24,904 nt of DNA from Sedimenticola sp. (GTDB lineage Bacteria; Pseudomonadota; Gammaproteobacteria; Chromatiales; Chromatiaceae). The notes under the pieces are model-generated. The model was not told where the DNA came from. It did no database searches and worked only from the letters and a program-made list of their open reading frames with translations. Each line of letters starts with the position of its first letter. The stretch's first letter is position 1. Positions 8,418-16,330 of the stretch are shown here, piece after piece. The stretch lies in assembly GCA_027023915.1 (NCBI GenBank), contig JALVUB010000224.1, positions 1-24,904 on the forward strand. Reading direction: 5' to 3'. The position numbers and the translations under genes are program-made.

Positions 8418-8899
8418 GGCATGAAGGTGTTCATGAAAGACATGGGGCGCGCAATATTGTGGTCGAGCCGCGATATGTCGTACTGCATGTTACGGGTTGA
8501 AACCGTCATGTCGCGGGTGGAAGCGTTCATCATCTTCATTGAGCGGTCGATGGATTGCATGCTCGACAACATCGGCTTCAGCGTCGCCATTCGGTTTTCA
8601 ATGGAATCCAGGCTCGCCGTCATGGTGCGGATGTTGGTGGTCATCTGCCCGATGTTCTCCGACATGTTCTGCATGTTGCTGGAAACCAGCGCCATGTGCG
8701 AGTCCACGCTGATGGCCAGATAGTGAATGTCTCCCGCCAGCCGGTAGATGAGAAAAAAACCGTAAGCCGCCAGCACCACAAAGGCGAACATCGAGGGATA
8801 GATAATCAGCTCCCAGCGGCGGGCGCTGCTTTCAAAGGCTTCCGACAGGCGATCGATCCCCTCGGAGGACTCTTTCAGATTCTCATCGGTGGATTTCAT
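8411..8899 (-). CDS. Met-rich single-pass membrane coiled-coil protein, unknown function
   Basis: 162 residues of no recognised family. A short charged N-terminus is followed by one membrane segment at about 31-51 (ELIIYPSMFAFVVLAAYGFF). The rest is a long, largely helical region with methionines spaced roughly every seven residues (MQNMSENIGQM, TMTASLDSIENRM). About 18 of 162 residues are Met, which is high. The pattern resembles the helical signalling region of methyl-accepting proteins, but no MCP hairpin signature is visible. I chose the ATG at 8899 because GGGTG lies 9 nt upstream; a GTG at 8911 would add four residues. It lies 126 nt after the ParA-like gene and overlaps the 5'-nucleotidase. 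It could be a membrane partner of the ParA-like ATPase; this is inference from position. Confidence 0.8.
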   Translation of the reverse strand: MKSTDENLKESSEGIDRLSEAFESSARRWELIIYPSMFAFVVLAAYGFFLIYRLAGDIHYLAISVDSHMALVSSNMQNMSENIGQMTTNIRTMTASLDSIENRMATLKPMLSSMQSIDRSMKMMNASTRDMTVSTRNMQYDISRLDHNIARPMSFMNTFMPW

Positions 8900-9025
8900 G
8901 GTTGAATGCACCCGAATGTGTTTTCACGGGCCGGCGACCAAACAGACAACACCGCCGCCGCACGATAAACAGCATGATAGACCAACGGGAAAGGAAAAGA
9001 AAAACAGCTCGCCAAGAACCAGAAC

Positions 9026-9667
9026 TCACTTCATGGCTCGGGGATAGAGCGCTGCGGCCAACTGACTCCACTCCATTGCCGCCTTGCCACGCGGCTCCAT
9101 TTCGAACACCGCCAAACCTTCGCTGAAGGAGCGGCGGAAAATGGTGCGCTGCGCCAGCCGGGGCTTGATAAACTCTATGGAAGGCAGGGCAACCAGCGCG
9201 GCGGCGGCTTCGTCGCTCTCGCGCACCGCGTGATGAGTATCGCCCCGATTGATGAAGGCCAGCACTTTCACCGGCTCCTCACGACTCTGGGAAACCGCCT
9301 TGATAAGCCGCAAAAACCGCTGTGTGGACCAGATGTCGGCCTGACTGGGAGGAACCGGCACCACAATACGGTCGGCCACCCGGATAGCCTGTTTAAGGGA
9401 TTCGAAATCCGCCGTTCCCACATCCACCAGAACCTCATCGAATCCCGACAGGCGTTCCGGGTACCAGAGCCGCTCCTTGTGCCCCAGTCTCACCACCGGA
9501 TTGAAGCCTTCCTCTTCGCGTACTTCCACCACGTCGGTGAGCGTCGCCTGGGGATCGGCATCGATAGCCAGCACGTTTTTGCGGGCATAGGCGAGCCAGA
9601 CCGCAAGATTGAACGCAATGGTGCTTTTTCCCGAGCCCCCCTTGAGGCTGCCGATGACGGTTATCAT
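9026..9667 (-). CDS. Orphan ParA/MinD-type ATPase
   Basis: 213 residues with the deviant Walker A motif KGGSGKST at 9-16, including the signature lysine (Lys9) of the ParA/MinD/Soj group. The Asp of the A' motif is in LAIDADPQA, followed by VLVDVGTAD and IVVPVPPSQADIW. These ATPases position plasmids, chromosomes, carboxysomes or chemoreceptor clusters by nucleotide-dependent dimerisation on DNA or membrane. No ParB gene or parS-like repeat is visible nearby, so this is not a chromosome partition locus. It has no C-terminal amphipathic helix of the MinD kind that I can see. GGGGAGG about 10 nt upstream of the ATG is a good ribosome binding site, and a -10-like TAGAAT lies at 9704-9709. Probable partner: the Met-rich membrane protein encoded downstream. 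Confidence 0.88.
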   Translation of the reverse strand: MITVIGSLKGGSGKSTIAFNLAVWLAYARKNVLAIDADPQATLTDVVEVREEEGFNPVVRLGHKERLWYPERLSGFDEVLVDVGTADFESLKQAIRVADRIVVPVPPSQADIWSTQRFLRLIKAVSQSREEPVKVLAFINRGDTHHAVRESDEAAAALVALPSIEFIKPRLAQRTIFRRSFSEGLAVFEMEPRGKAAMEWSQLAAALYPRAMK

Positions 9668-9730
9668 GACGGGAGCGCCTCCCCTGGTTTTACAAACCCT
9701 CCCATTCTAACCCGCGTTTGGCTCATCGCC

Positions 9731-12700
9731 CTATGAAAGGCCGTCATCACTATCCAACGCCTTGAGACGAATACCACGGCGCGCGGTCTTGCGCACGCCA
9801 CCGCCCACCGGCTGCAACTTCGGCTTTCGGGCGGCAGTGGCTGTTTTCTTCTTCACCGCTTTCTTTTTCCGGCTGGTGGTTTTCTTTTTCGCCGCAACTT
9901 TCTTTTTGGTCGTCTTTTTGGCGATCTTCTGCGCCGGCTTTTCCGCCTTGCCGTCCGGCTCAGTCTCCACTGCCTTGGGCGTCCTGCGAACCGGTTCCGA
10001 TATAATCGCAAGATCCTCCTCGGAAACAGTTGCCTCCATGGGGTAATCCACCTTGTCGGTGGTCATCTTGCGATACGCCTTGCCGGTGGGCACCTTCTCT
10101 TCCAGCGCTTTCAGCACCTCCTCCATGTCCACATCCGACTCGGCCACGGGCACGGGCTGCTTCTCCTCGCGGCTGACCACGACAGCGGCGCCGGTCGGGG
10201 CCGTATCCGCTTTTGGCGGAGCAGCAGGCGGCGGTTCTGCTTTTTTCCCCGCAGCCGCCGCCTGTTGCTTGCGCGCCGCTCTCTCTTTCAACAACCGCCG
10301 AACCAGCCCGTAGGCCTTTCCGATCAGGCTGAACAACGCAATGAGAGCGGCGGCCGCCAGTTGCCAAGCACCCTTGAGCAGGGAACGACCGGCGGCCGCT
10401 TTGGAACCACTACTTCCGCCACCTTGTTGATCCGCGCAATTGCGTCCCGCCACCTCGCACAGCGATTTGGAAGCCATCACGCAACCCAACGGAATCACCA
10501 CCAGGGTGAGCAGGGTGGAGACCAGCACTCCGGAGGCGAGAGAGATGGCCATGCCCTGGAAGATAGGGTCGAAAAAGATCACCGTGGAAGCAAACACCAG
10601 GGCAAAGGCAGTGATGAGGATGGGACGGGTTCTGGTTTTGCACGCGCGGATCACCGCCTCGGTCACCGGCACGCCCTTTTGCACCTCGTGGATGGAAAAG
10701 TCCACCAACAGAATGGAGTTGCGCACGATGATGCCTGCCAGGGCGATCCAGCCGATCATGGATGTGGCGGTGAACTCCCCACCCCAGCCGTTGGCGAAGA
10801 AGATGGCGTGCGCTGGAATGATGCCCAGCAGTGTGAGAGGAATGGGCGCCATGATGAGCGCCGGGATACGGAAGTTACCGAACTCCCACACCACCAGAAT
10901 GTATATCAGCACCAACGCCGCGCCAAAGGCGACGCCCATGTCGCGGAAGGTCTCATAGGTGACTGTCCATTCACCCGACCATTCGATGCCGGTTTTGGCA
11001 TCGTTGGGTGGCGCCCCGGTCCAATAGGTTTCGTCCACCAGTTTCACATTGTCCGGGGTGACATAGGGCTTGTCACCTTTCCAGTGGGCAAGCAGGTTTT
11101 CCACCTCGACCATGCCGTACACAGGCGCGGCATATTTGCCGCCCACATCGGCCACCACGTACTCCACCGGGCGCAGATCCTTGTGGTAGATGATGGGATC
11201 TTCCGGCACCTGCACGAAACGCCCCAGCTCACGTAGCGGAACAGTCACCCCGCCGGGCGACTGCACCAGAATGTCACCCAGCCGCCCCACCTGGGAACGC
11301 ACCGCCAGGGGCACCTGAATGACGATGTTCACCGGCTCGTGGCCGGCGTGCTGCTTCACGTCACCCAGCACCTTGCCACCAAGCGCCATGGCCAGGTTCT
11401 TGTTGATGGCCGCCACCGAAATGCCCCGTTCATCGGCTTTTCCACGATCGACGATGAATCGCCAGTATTTGTGGGGTTCGCGCATGTAGTTGTCCACATC
11501 CACCAGGTTGGGCGCGGCCTTGAAGATACCCGTGAGATCGGCAGCCACCTTGCGGCGCACCTGATCGTCCTGGTTGTGCACCTCCGCCACCACGGACTCC
11601 AAAACAGGCGGTCCCGGCGGCATCTCCACCACGGCAAAGCTAAGATTTACGTTCTTGAACAGTTCCCGCAGCTTCTTGCGTGTGGCGACCGCGATTTCGT
11701 GGCTGGTGCGGTCCCGGTCATGCTTGTTGAGAAGCTGTACCTGAATTTCGGCCTGCCATGGCTTGTCACGCAGATAGTAGTGGCGCACCATGCCGTTAAA
11801 ATCGAACGGCTTGGCGGTGCCCACATAGACCTGAACCGCCGTCACCTCCGGCAGCTTGCGCACCAGGTTGGCCACCTGGTTGGCGCGGTTTGCGGTTTCC
11901 GCCAGCGCTGTGCCCTCGGGCATGTCCAGCACCACCGAAAATTCCGGCTTGTTGTCCAGCGGCAGCATCTTCACCACCACGACCTTGAAATAGAACATGG
12001 AGCATGCCAGCAGGAAGCCGCCCCACAACGCCAACCGGAAGAGCCGCGCCTTGCGCCGATCTTCGATCATCGGGGTGAGAATCCTGCGATAGACCCCTTC
12101 CAGCCACTCCGCCTCTTTGTGCTCCCGGTGGGAAGCGCTGCTCAGATAGCCCATGCTGGGCCGGAACCATTTGCTGTGGGCCAGCCAGGGGGTGAAGACG
12201 AATGCGGCGAACAGCGAGATGAACATGGCCACCGAGCCCAGCGCCGGAATAGGCATCATGTAGGGCCCCATCATGCCGGTGACGAAACCCATGGGCAGCA
12301 GCGCCGCGATCACTGTAAAAGTGGCCAGGATGGTGGGGTTGCCCACCTCGCGCACCGCATCCACGGCGGTGGCGGTATCAGTCTCGCCCTGCTCCAGCCA
12401 GCGACGGTAGATGTTCTCCACCACCACGATGGCATCGTCCACCAGAATGCCGATGGCGAAGATCAGGGCGAACAGCGAAACCCGGTCGATGGTGAACCCC
12501 GTCACCCAGGCGGCGAAAATGGTGAACAGAATCACCACGGGCACCACCAACAGCACCACGAAGGCCGGCTTCAGGGCGCGGAAAGCAAACCACACCAGCA
12601 AAAAGACAGTGAAGGTGGCCACGAACAGCTTGAGAATCAGCTCGTTGACCTTCTCCTGCGCCGTCTCTCCGTAGTTACGGGTGACGCTCACATGAACATT

Positions 12701-13771
12701 GTCAGGAATCAACCGTCCCTTCAGGTGTTTGACCCGCTCCAGCACTTTCTCGGCCACCACCACGCCATTGGTGCCTTTCTTCTTGGCGATGGCGATGGTC
12801 ACCGCAGGCACGCTCACCGCCGGCTTCCTGCCCTCTGCCTCGACGGCGGCGCCGGTTGAATAGCTCACCAGATGTTTTGCATCTTCCGGCCCCTGGCGCA
12901 CCTTGGCCACGTCACGCACATAGACCGGCACGCCATTGTGACTGCCCACCTTGAGGCCGGCGATGTCGTCCGCCGTCTGCAGAAAACGCCCGGTGATAAC
13001 GGTAAAATGGGAACCGCCGCTCTCCAGGTTACCCACCTGCTGTTCAGAGTTGGCCGCCTGGATGGCCTGGGCCACCTGCCCGAGACTGATGCCGTAACCC
13101 GCCAGCCGCTCGGGCAACACCTCCACGGTCACCTGCTCGGCGCGGCCGCCCACCACGAAGCTTTTGCCCGTTTCCGGAATCTCCTTGAGGTTCTGCAACA
13201 CCGACAACGCCAGCCGGCGCAACTGGCTGTCGTCGATGTCGGGAACACCGTCGCCGTTATAGTCGGCATCGGACCACAGGGTAAGGGTCACCACCGGCAC
13301 ATCGTCGATCCCCTTGGCCTGCACCAGCGGCGGCGACACGCCTGGCGGGATCTTGTCCATGTTGGAGGCAAGCTGTTCGTTCACCTTCACCAGGGAAGGC
13401 TCCATCTCCTCGCCCACCTTGAACTGGACGGTCACCATCCCCTTGCCGCGATCGGCGGCGGAATAGACGTGCTTGACCCCCTCGATCTCCCACATCATCC
13501 GTTCCAGCGGCTGAATCGCCAGGGAAGAGACCTGCTCCGCAGGCGTGCCCGGATACTGCACGAACAGGTCAATGAGGGGCACCGAAATCTGGGGATCTTC
13601 CTGACGTGGCGTCATGAAGAGCGCCGCCAGCCCCAGCAGGAACATGGTGATGTAGAAGAGCGGAGAGAGCGGCGAATTGATGAAGAAGCGCGCGGTGCGC
13701 CCGGCAATCCCCAGGCTGGGCTGGGCGCCTTCCGATCCGTTTTCCGGCTGCTTGTCGTCGAGATGGTTCAT
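9731..13771 (-). CDS. RND-family efflux permease with long Lys-rich C-terminal extension
   Basis: Inner-membrane proton-driven transporter of the AcrB/HAE-like RND superfamily. The first roughly 1100 residues are a full permease: N-terminal helix, two large periplasmic loops and twelve expected membrane helices. The TM4 proton-relay pair is Asp445-Asp446 (VDDAIVVVENIYRRW). At the position of AcrB Lys940 there appears to be an Arg (about 1017, GIIVRNSILLVDF). After the final helix the protein continues for about 235 residues. This extension holds another hydrophobic stretch (AWQLAAAALIALFSLIG), an Ala/Pro-rich linker, an acidic part, and a lysine-rich tail at about 1275-1314 (KKTTKKKVAAKKKTTSRKKK). 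Start: ATG at 13771, giving 1346 residues; an in-frame TTG at 13822 is the alternative and would leave 22 nt after the adaptor gene. No TolC-like gene is present. Confidence 0.9.
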   Translation of the reverse strand: MNHLDDKQPENGSEGAQPSLGIAGRTARFFINSPLSPLFYITMFLLGLAALFMTPRQEDPQISVPLIDLFVQYPGTPAEQVSSLAIQPLERMMWEIEGVKHVYSAADRGKGMVTVQFKVGEEMEPSLVKVNEQLASNMDKIPPGVSPPLVQAKGIDDVPVVTLTLWSDADYNGDGVPDIDDSQLRRLALSVLQNLKEIPETGKSFVVGGRAEQVTVEVLPERLAGYGISLGQVAQAIQAANSEQQVGNLESGGSHFTVITGRFLQTADDIAGLKVGSHNGVPVYVRDVAKVRQGPEDAKHLVSYSTGAAVEAEGRKPAVSVPAVTIAIAKKKGTNGVVVAEKVLERVKHLKGRLIPDNVHVSVTRNYGETAQEKVNELILKLFVATFTVFLLVWFAFRALKPAFVVLLVVPVVILFTIFAAWVTGFTIDRVSLFALIFAIGILVDDAIVVVENIYRRWLEQGETDTATAVDAVREVGNPTILATFTVIAALLPMGFVTGMMGPYMMPIPALGSVAMFISLFAAFVFTPWLAHSKWFRPSMGYLSSASHREHKEAEWLEGVYRRILTPMIEDRRKARLFRLALWGGFLLACSMFYFKVVVVKMLPLDNKPEFSVVLDMPEGTALAETANRANQVANLVRKLPEVTAVQVYVGTAKPFDFNGMVRHYYLRDKPWQAEIQVQLLNKHDRDRTSHEIAVATRKKLRELFKNVNLSFAVVEMPPGPPVLESVVAEVHNQDDQVRRKVAADLTGIFKAAPNLVDVDNYMREPHKYWRFIVDRGKADERGISVAAINKNLAMALGGKVLGDVKQHAGHEPVNIVIQVPLAVRSQVGRLGDILVQSPGGVTVPLRELGRFVQVPEDPIIYHKDLRPVEYVVADVGGKYAAPVYGMVEVENLLAHWKGDKPYVTPDNVKLVDETYWTGAPPNDAKTGIEWSGEWTVTYETFRDMGVAFGAALVLIYILVVWEFGNFRIPALIMAPIPLTLLGIIPAHAIFFANGWGGEFTATSMIGWIALAGIIVRNSILLVDFSIHEVQKGVPVTEAVIRACKTRTRPILITAFALVFASTVIFFDPIFQGMAISLASGVLVSTLLTLVVIPLGCVMASKSLCEVAGRNCADQQGGGSSGSKAAAGRSLLKGAWQLAAAALIALFSLIGKAYGLVRRLLKERAARKQQAAAAGKKAEPPPAAPPKADTAPTGAAVVVSREEKQPVPVAESDVDMEEVLKALEEKVPTGKAYRKMTTDKVDYPMEATVSEEDLAIISEPVRRTPKAVETEPDGKAEKPAQKIAKKTTKKKVAAKKKTTSRKKKAVKKKTATAARKPKLQPVGGGVRKTARRGIRLKALDSDDGLS

Positions 13772-13844
13772 CTCTGTTGGGTAACCGTCCGCAATCAGTG
13801 AGGGCCGCGACAGCCGCCGCAACCCGGATGCTTTGCCTTTCGGC

Positions 13845-14993
13845 CTACTCTTTGGCGCTGTTCATCAACCCGGGTGGTGGGTTGGCATAGACACGGTCGC
13901 CCGGCGCCAGCCCGGAAAGGACGGTGACCATGCCATTGCCCAGCTTGCGCCCTTCACGAATCAGACGCAGCTCGGGCTCTCCCTTGTCGTTGAGCACATA
14001 GACCACCGGCAGGCTGCCCCGGTAACGGATCGCCGTCTCCGGAATCACCGGCAGGCTGCCGCTGGCCACCGCCTGGCTGGTGTCCGGGATAAGGATCTTG
14101 GCATACATCCCGGGCTGGGAGATTCCCTGGGGAATATCGAACTTCACCTTGATGGTATGGCGGCGCGCATCGGCCATGGGATAGATCTGCGCCACGCGGA
14201 CATCCACCGGCTCGGGATAGTCGTCAAAGATGGCCGCCTTTTTCAGCACCATCATCTCCTGCAGACCGGTGACCAGACGCGCCGGCACGTCCACCTCCAC
14301 CTGCAACCAGGTGACATCGGCAAACTTCAGCAGCGGCTGGCCCGGCTGCACCGTATCGCCAACCTCCACCAGCTTTTTGATGATGACCCCGTCGAAGGGT
14401 GCCACCGACTTGGCGTCACGAATCTTGGCCTCCAGCGCCTGAATCTCGGCGCGGATGCGCATGATGGAGTTGCGAGCCCGCTCAATGCGGGTACTGGCGG
14501 AGAAGAGATCGGCGCTACGTTCGGCGTCCTGATCGCGGATATCCATGAACTCCTCGGCTGGCCGGGTGAACATCTGATCGAACAGATTGGGTATGCCCAT
14601 CCCGCCCGGCGCCGCCTTGGACTGTGGAGACCAGAGCTCGCGGGAATACTGCACGCTTGCGTTGCGCAACTCCGCCTCGGCGGTGGCGAGCTGGGCATAG
14701 AGCGCCGACCGCTTCGCAACCAGTTCCGAGTCATCGATGGCCACCAGTAAAGTGCCTTCCTTGAAATAGTCTCCCTCGATACCGGCCAGGTACTTGATCC
14801 TTCCCGGCAACTGGGCCGCCAGTGTCACCTGCTTGTAGGGGATCACGGTGCCGCTCACGGCCACCGTCGGCTGCCGGTTGGAGGCCTGGACCGTGAAGAT
14901 TTCGGGCTTGCCCGCCGGCTGGGCCGGCAGGTTCCAGGCGCTCAGGGCCAGCAGGCCGGCCAGACAGCCACCCAATATTCGCTTGCAATTCAT
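13845..14993 (-). CDS. RND periplasmic adaptor (membrane fusion protein)
   Basis: 382 residues with an N-terminal signal sequence (cleavage probably after about residue 27). It has the adaptor layout: beta-barrel and lipoyl halves around a helical hairpin. The first lipoyl half is near VSGTVIPYKQVTLAAQLPGR, the coiled hairpin spans about 95-185, and the second half is FDGVIIKKLVEVGDTVQPGQ. A beta-barrel domain and a C-terminal membrane-proximal part (SGLAPGDRVYANPP) follow. It bridges the permease to an outer-membrane channel not encoded here. AGGTGA sits 9 nt before the ATG. A methionine- and proline-containing insertion in the hairpin (GGMGIPNLFDQMFTRPAEEF) shows this is not a close AcrA orthologue. 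It is co-directional with the permease and the SCP2-like gene. Confidence 0.92.
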   Translation of the reverse strand: MNCKRILGGCLAGLLALSAWNLPAQPAGKPEIFTVQASNRQPTVAVSGTVIPYKQVTLAAQLPGRIKYLAGIEGDYFKEGTLLVAIDDSELVAKRSALYAQLATAEAELRNASVQYSRELWSPQSKAAPGGMGIPNLFDQMFTRPAEEFMDIRDQDAERSADLFSASTRIERARNSIMRIRAEIQALEAKIRDAKSVAPFDGVIIKKLVEVGDTVQPGQPLLKFADVTWLQVEVDVPARLVTGLQEMMVLKKAAIFDDYPEPVDVRVAQIYPMADARRHTIKVKFDIPQGISQPGMYAKILIPDTSQAVASGSLPVIPETAIRYRGSLPVVYVLNDKGEPELRLIREGRKLGNGMVTVLSGLAPGDRVYANPPPGLMNSAKE

Positions 14994-15030
14994 GTAATCA
15001 ATTCACCTGCACAACAACCTGGGGGCGGCG

Positions 15031-15426
15031 TCAGGCCTTCGCCATTACCGAGAAACTCTTGATGAATGGTTTGGCCATTTTTGGTTCCTTGAGCATGGCG
15101 GCGTAGTCACCCGCCTTGAATTTCATCTTGCCGGAGGCAAAAGCAGTGCCCAGGCTCATCATTCCCGGCGGTTTGGCCATCCATTTCTGCCACTGCTCCT
15201 GGGAAGCGCGGATGTCCCAGTTGAGATCCTGTCCCTCGTATGCACCACCCGAAACTGCCTTGCCATTTTCCACCACCAAAACGCCACGCGGTTGATCCTC
15301 GTCGGGAAAACCATAGCCAATGGTGCTGTCAAAGCCGATTTCACCCAGGGGGCCGGTGAGTTCCGGCTCTTCGTTCCATTTTTCGGCGAAAGAAGTCATC
15401 CACTCCGCAGAAAACAGCTCAGCCAT
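15031..15426 (-). CDS. SCP2 sterol-binding domain protein
   Basis: 131 residues that match the SCP2 (sterol carrier protein 2) fold, a small domain with a hydrophobic tunnel binding sterols, fatty acids or other lipids. Recognisable pieces are GVLVVENGKAVSGGAYEGQD, the central DIRASQEQWQKWM, and the C-terminal GKMKFKAGDYAAMLK, which is the conserved G-x-[ILM]-K-x-x-GD element. There is no signal peptide, so it should be cytoplasmic. I chose ATG 15426: GGAGGA just upstream is its ribosome binding site, so the in-frame TTG at 15438 is unlikely. It is first in an apparent three-gene operon with the RND adaptor (37 nt downstream) and permease, which suggests the exported substrate is a lipid or hydrophobic molecule. 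This is inference. Confidence 0.85.
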   Translation of the reverse strand: MAELFSAEWMTSFAEKWNEEPELTGPLGEIGFDSTIGYGFPDEDQPRGVLVVENGKAVSGGAYEGQDLNWDIRASQEQWQKWMAKPPGMMSLGTAFASGKMKFKAGDYAAMLKEPKMAKPFIKSFSVMAKA

Positions 15427-15438
15427 CAATTCCTCCAA

Positions 15439-15691
15439 ACAAATGCCAGTTAAAACAATATCTTATGCAACACATGCCGAACCCGGACGACATTCATCCG
15501 AAAATGAACCCCATTCTCGGCATGGCGGATCATTATCCGATATTCCGATTCCCTTTTCCACAAGTTGCCCCCCGGCCAGACTCTACGGAGATGGCGGTGA
15601 ACACACTTCCTGTGGGACAATTGGAACTCTCGCCGATCATGGAACCCTGCGATGGCGCTTGCGGTCTCATTTTCCAAGACAGTTAAACGGA
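15439..15691. other. Divergent intergenic region, SCP2-like gene and lolA
   Basis: About 250 nt between the divergent SCP2-like gene and lolA. It must hold promoters for both directions. The left part is AT-richer than its surroundings (around 15440-15475). I see no convincing -35/-10 pair, no tRNA and no credible short gene; the open frames here are short and lack ribosome binding sites. Confidence 0.4.
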
Positions 15692-16330
15692 ATGGACTTA
15701 TCCATTAACCAATTGATTATGCGTATTTTATTGCTACTTCTACCGTTGCTCGCCTGGTCCACCGTCATAGCCGGGCAAGCCCGCGCCGAGCTGGACCGAT
15801 TTCTCTCCGGCCTGAGAACCCTGCAGGCCGATTTCGTGCAGCAGGTGGTGGACACATCAACCAACGAGGTAACCAACGCCCGCGGCACCCTCTATCTGTG
15901 GCGCCCGGGACGTTTTCGCTGGCAGTATAAAAACGACGACGGGCGATACATCCTTGCCGACGGCCACACTATCTGGCTGGTGGAACCAGATCTCGAACAG
16001 GTGAGTCAACGATCCCAGAAAGCGGCTCTGAAAGGCACGCCCGCCGGCCTGCTGATCGGCGGACACCCGCTTGAACGGGATTTCACCATCGAGGAGCTGG
16101 GCAAACGGGACGGCATAAGCTGGATCAAGCTGACTCCCAAGGATGACAACAGCCAGGTCCAACAGGTTCTGGTTGCCATGGAAAAAGGCAACCTGACGCG
16201 GCTGGAGATGGCCGACCACCTGGGCCAGGTGACCAGCTTCCGCTTCAGCCACATCCAACGCAACATTCCGCTGCCGGAGAAGCTCTTCCGTTTTCAGCCG
16301 CCGCCCGGCTATGACATCCTCGACCAGTGA
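15692..16330 (+). CDS. lolA: Outer-membrane lipoprotein carrier protein LolA
   Basis: Periplasmic chaperone that takes lipoproteins released by LolCDE and hands them to LolB at the outer membrane. A hydrophobic signal sequence (MRILLLLLPLLAWSTVIAG, cleavage after GQARA) is followed by LDRFLSGLRTLQADFVQQV and ARGTLYLWRPGRFRWQYKND, typical of LolA. Two starts are possible: ATG 15692 (212 residues, used here) and ATG 15719, which starts directly at the signal sequence. Neither has a strong ribosome binding site. The stop lies inside the start of rarA (20-nt overlap). The order lolA-rarA-serS is conserved in gammaproteobacteria; ftsK, often upstream, is absent here and replaced by the divergent SCP2-RND operon. 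Confidence 0.94.
   Translation: MDLSINQLIMRILLLLLPLLAWSTVIAGQARAELDRFLSGLRTLQADFVQQVVDTSTNEVTNARGTLYLWRPGRFRWQYKNDDGRYILADGHTIWLVEPDLEQVSQRSQKAALKGTPAGLLIGGHPLERDFTIEELGKRDGISWIKLTPKDDNSQVQQVLVAMEKGNLTRLEMADHLGQVTSFRFSHIQRNIPLPEKLFRFQPPPGYDILDQ

Noticed and set aside
9026..9667. Chromosome or plasmid partition locus
   Set aside because: The ATPase is ParA-like, but no ParB gene or repeated centromere-like sites lie nearby and the surrounding genes are chromosomal.
11339..12859. 506-codon plus-strand open frame within the RND gene
   Set aside because: His-rich and repetitive translation, the usual antisense image of a membrane protein gene; no ribosome binding site.
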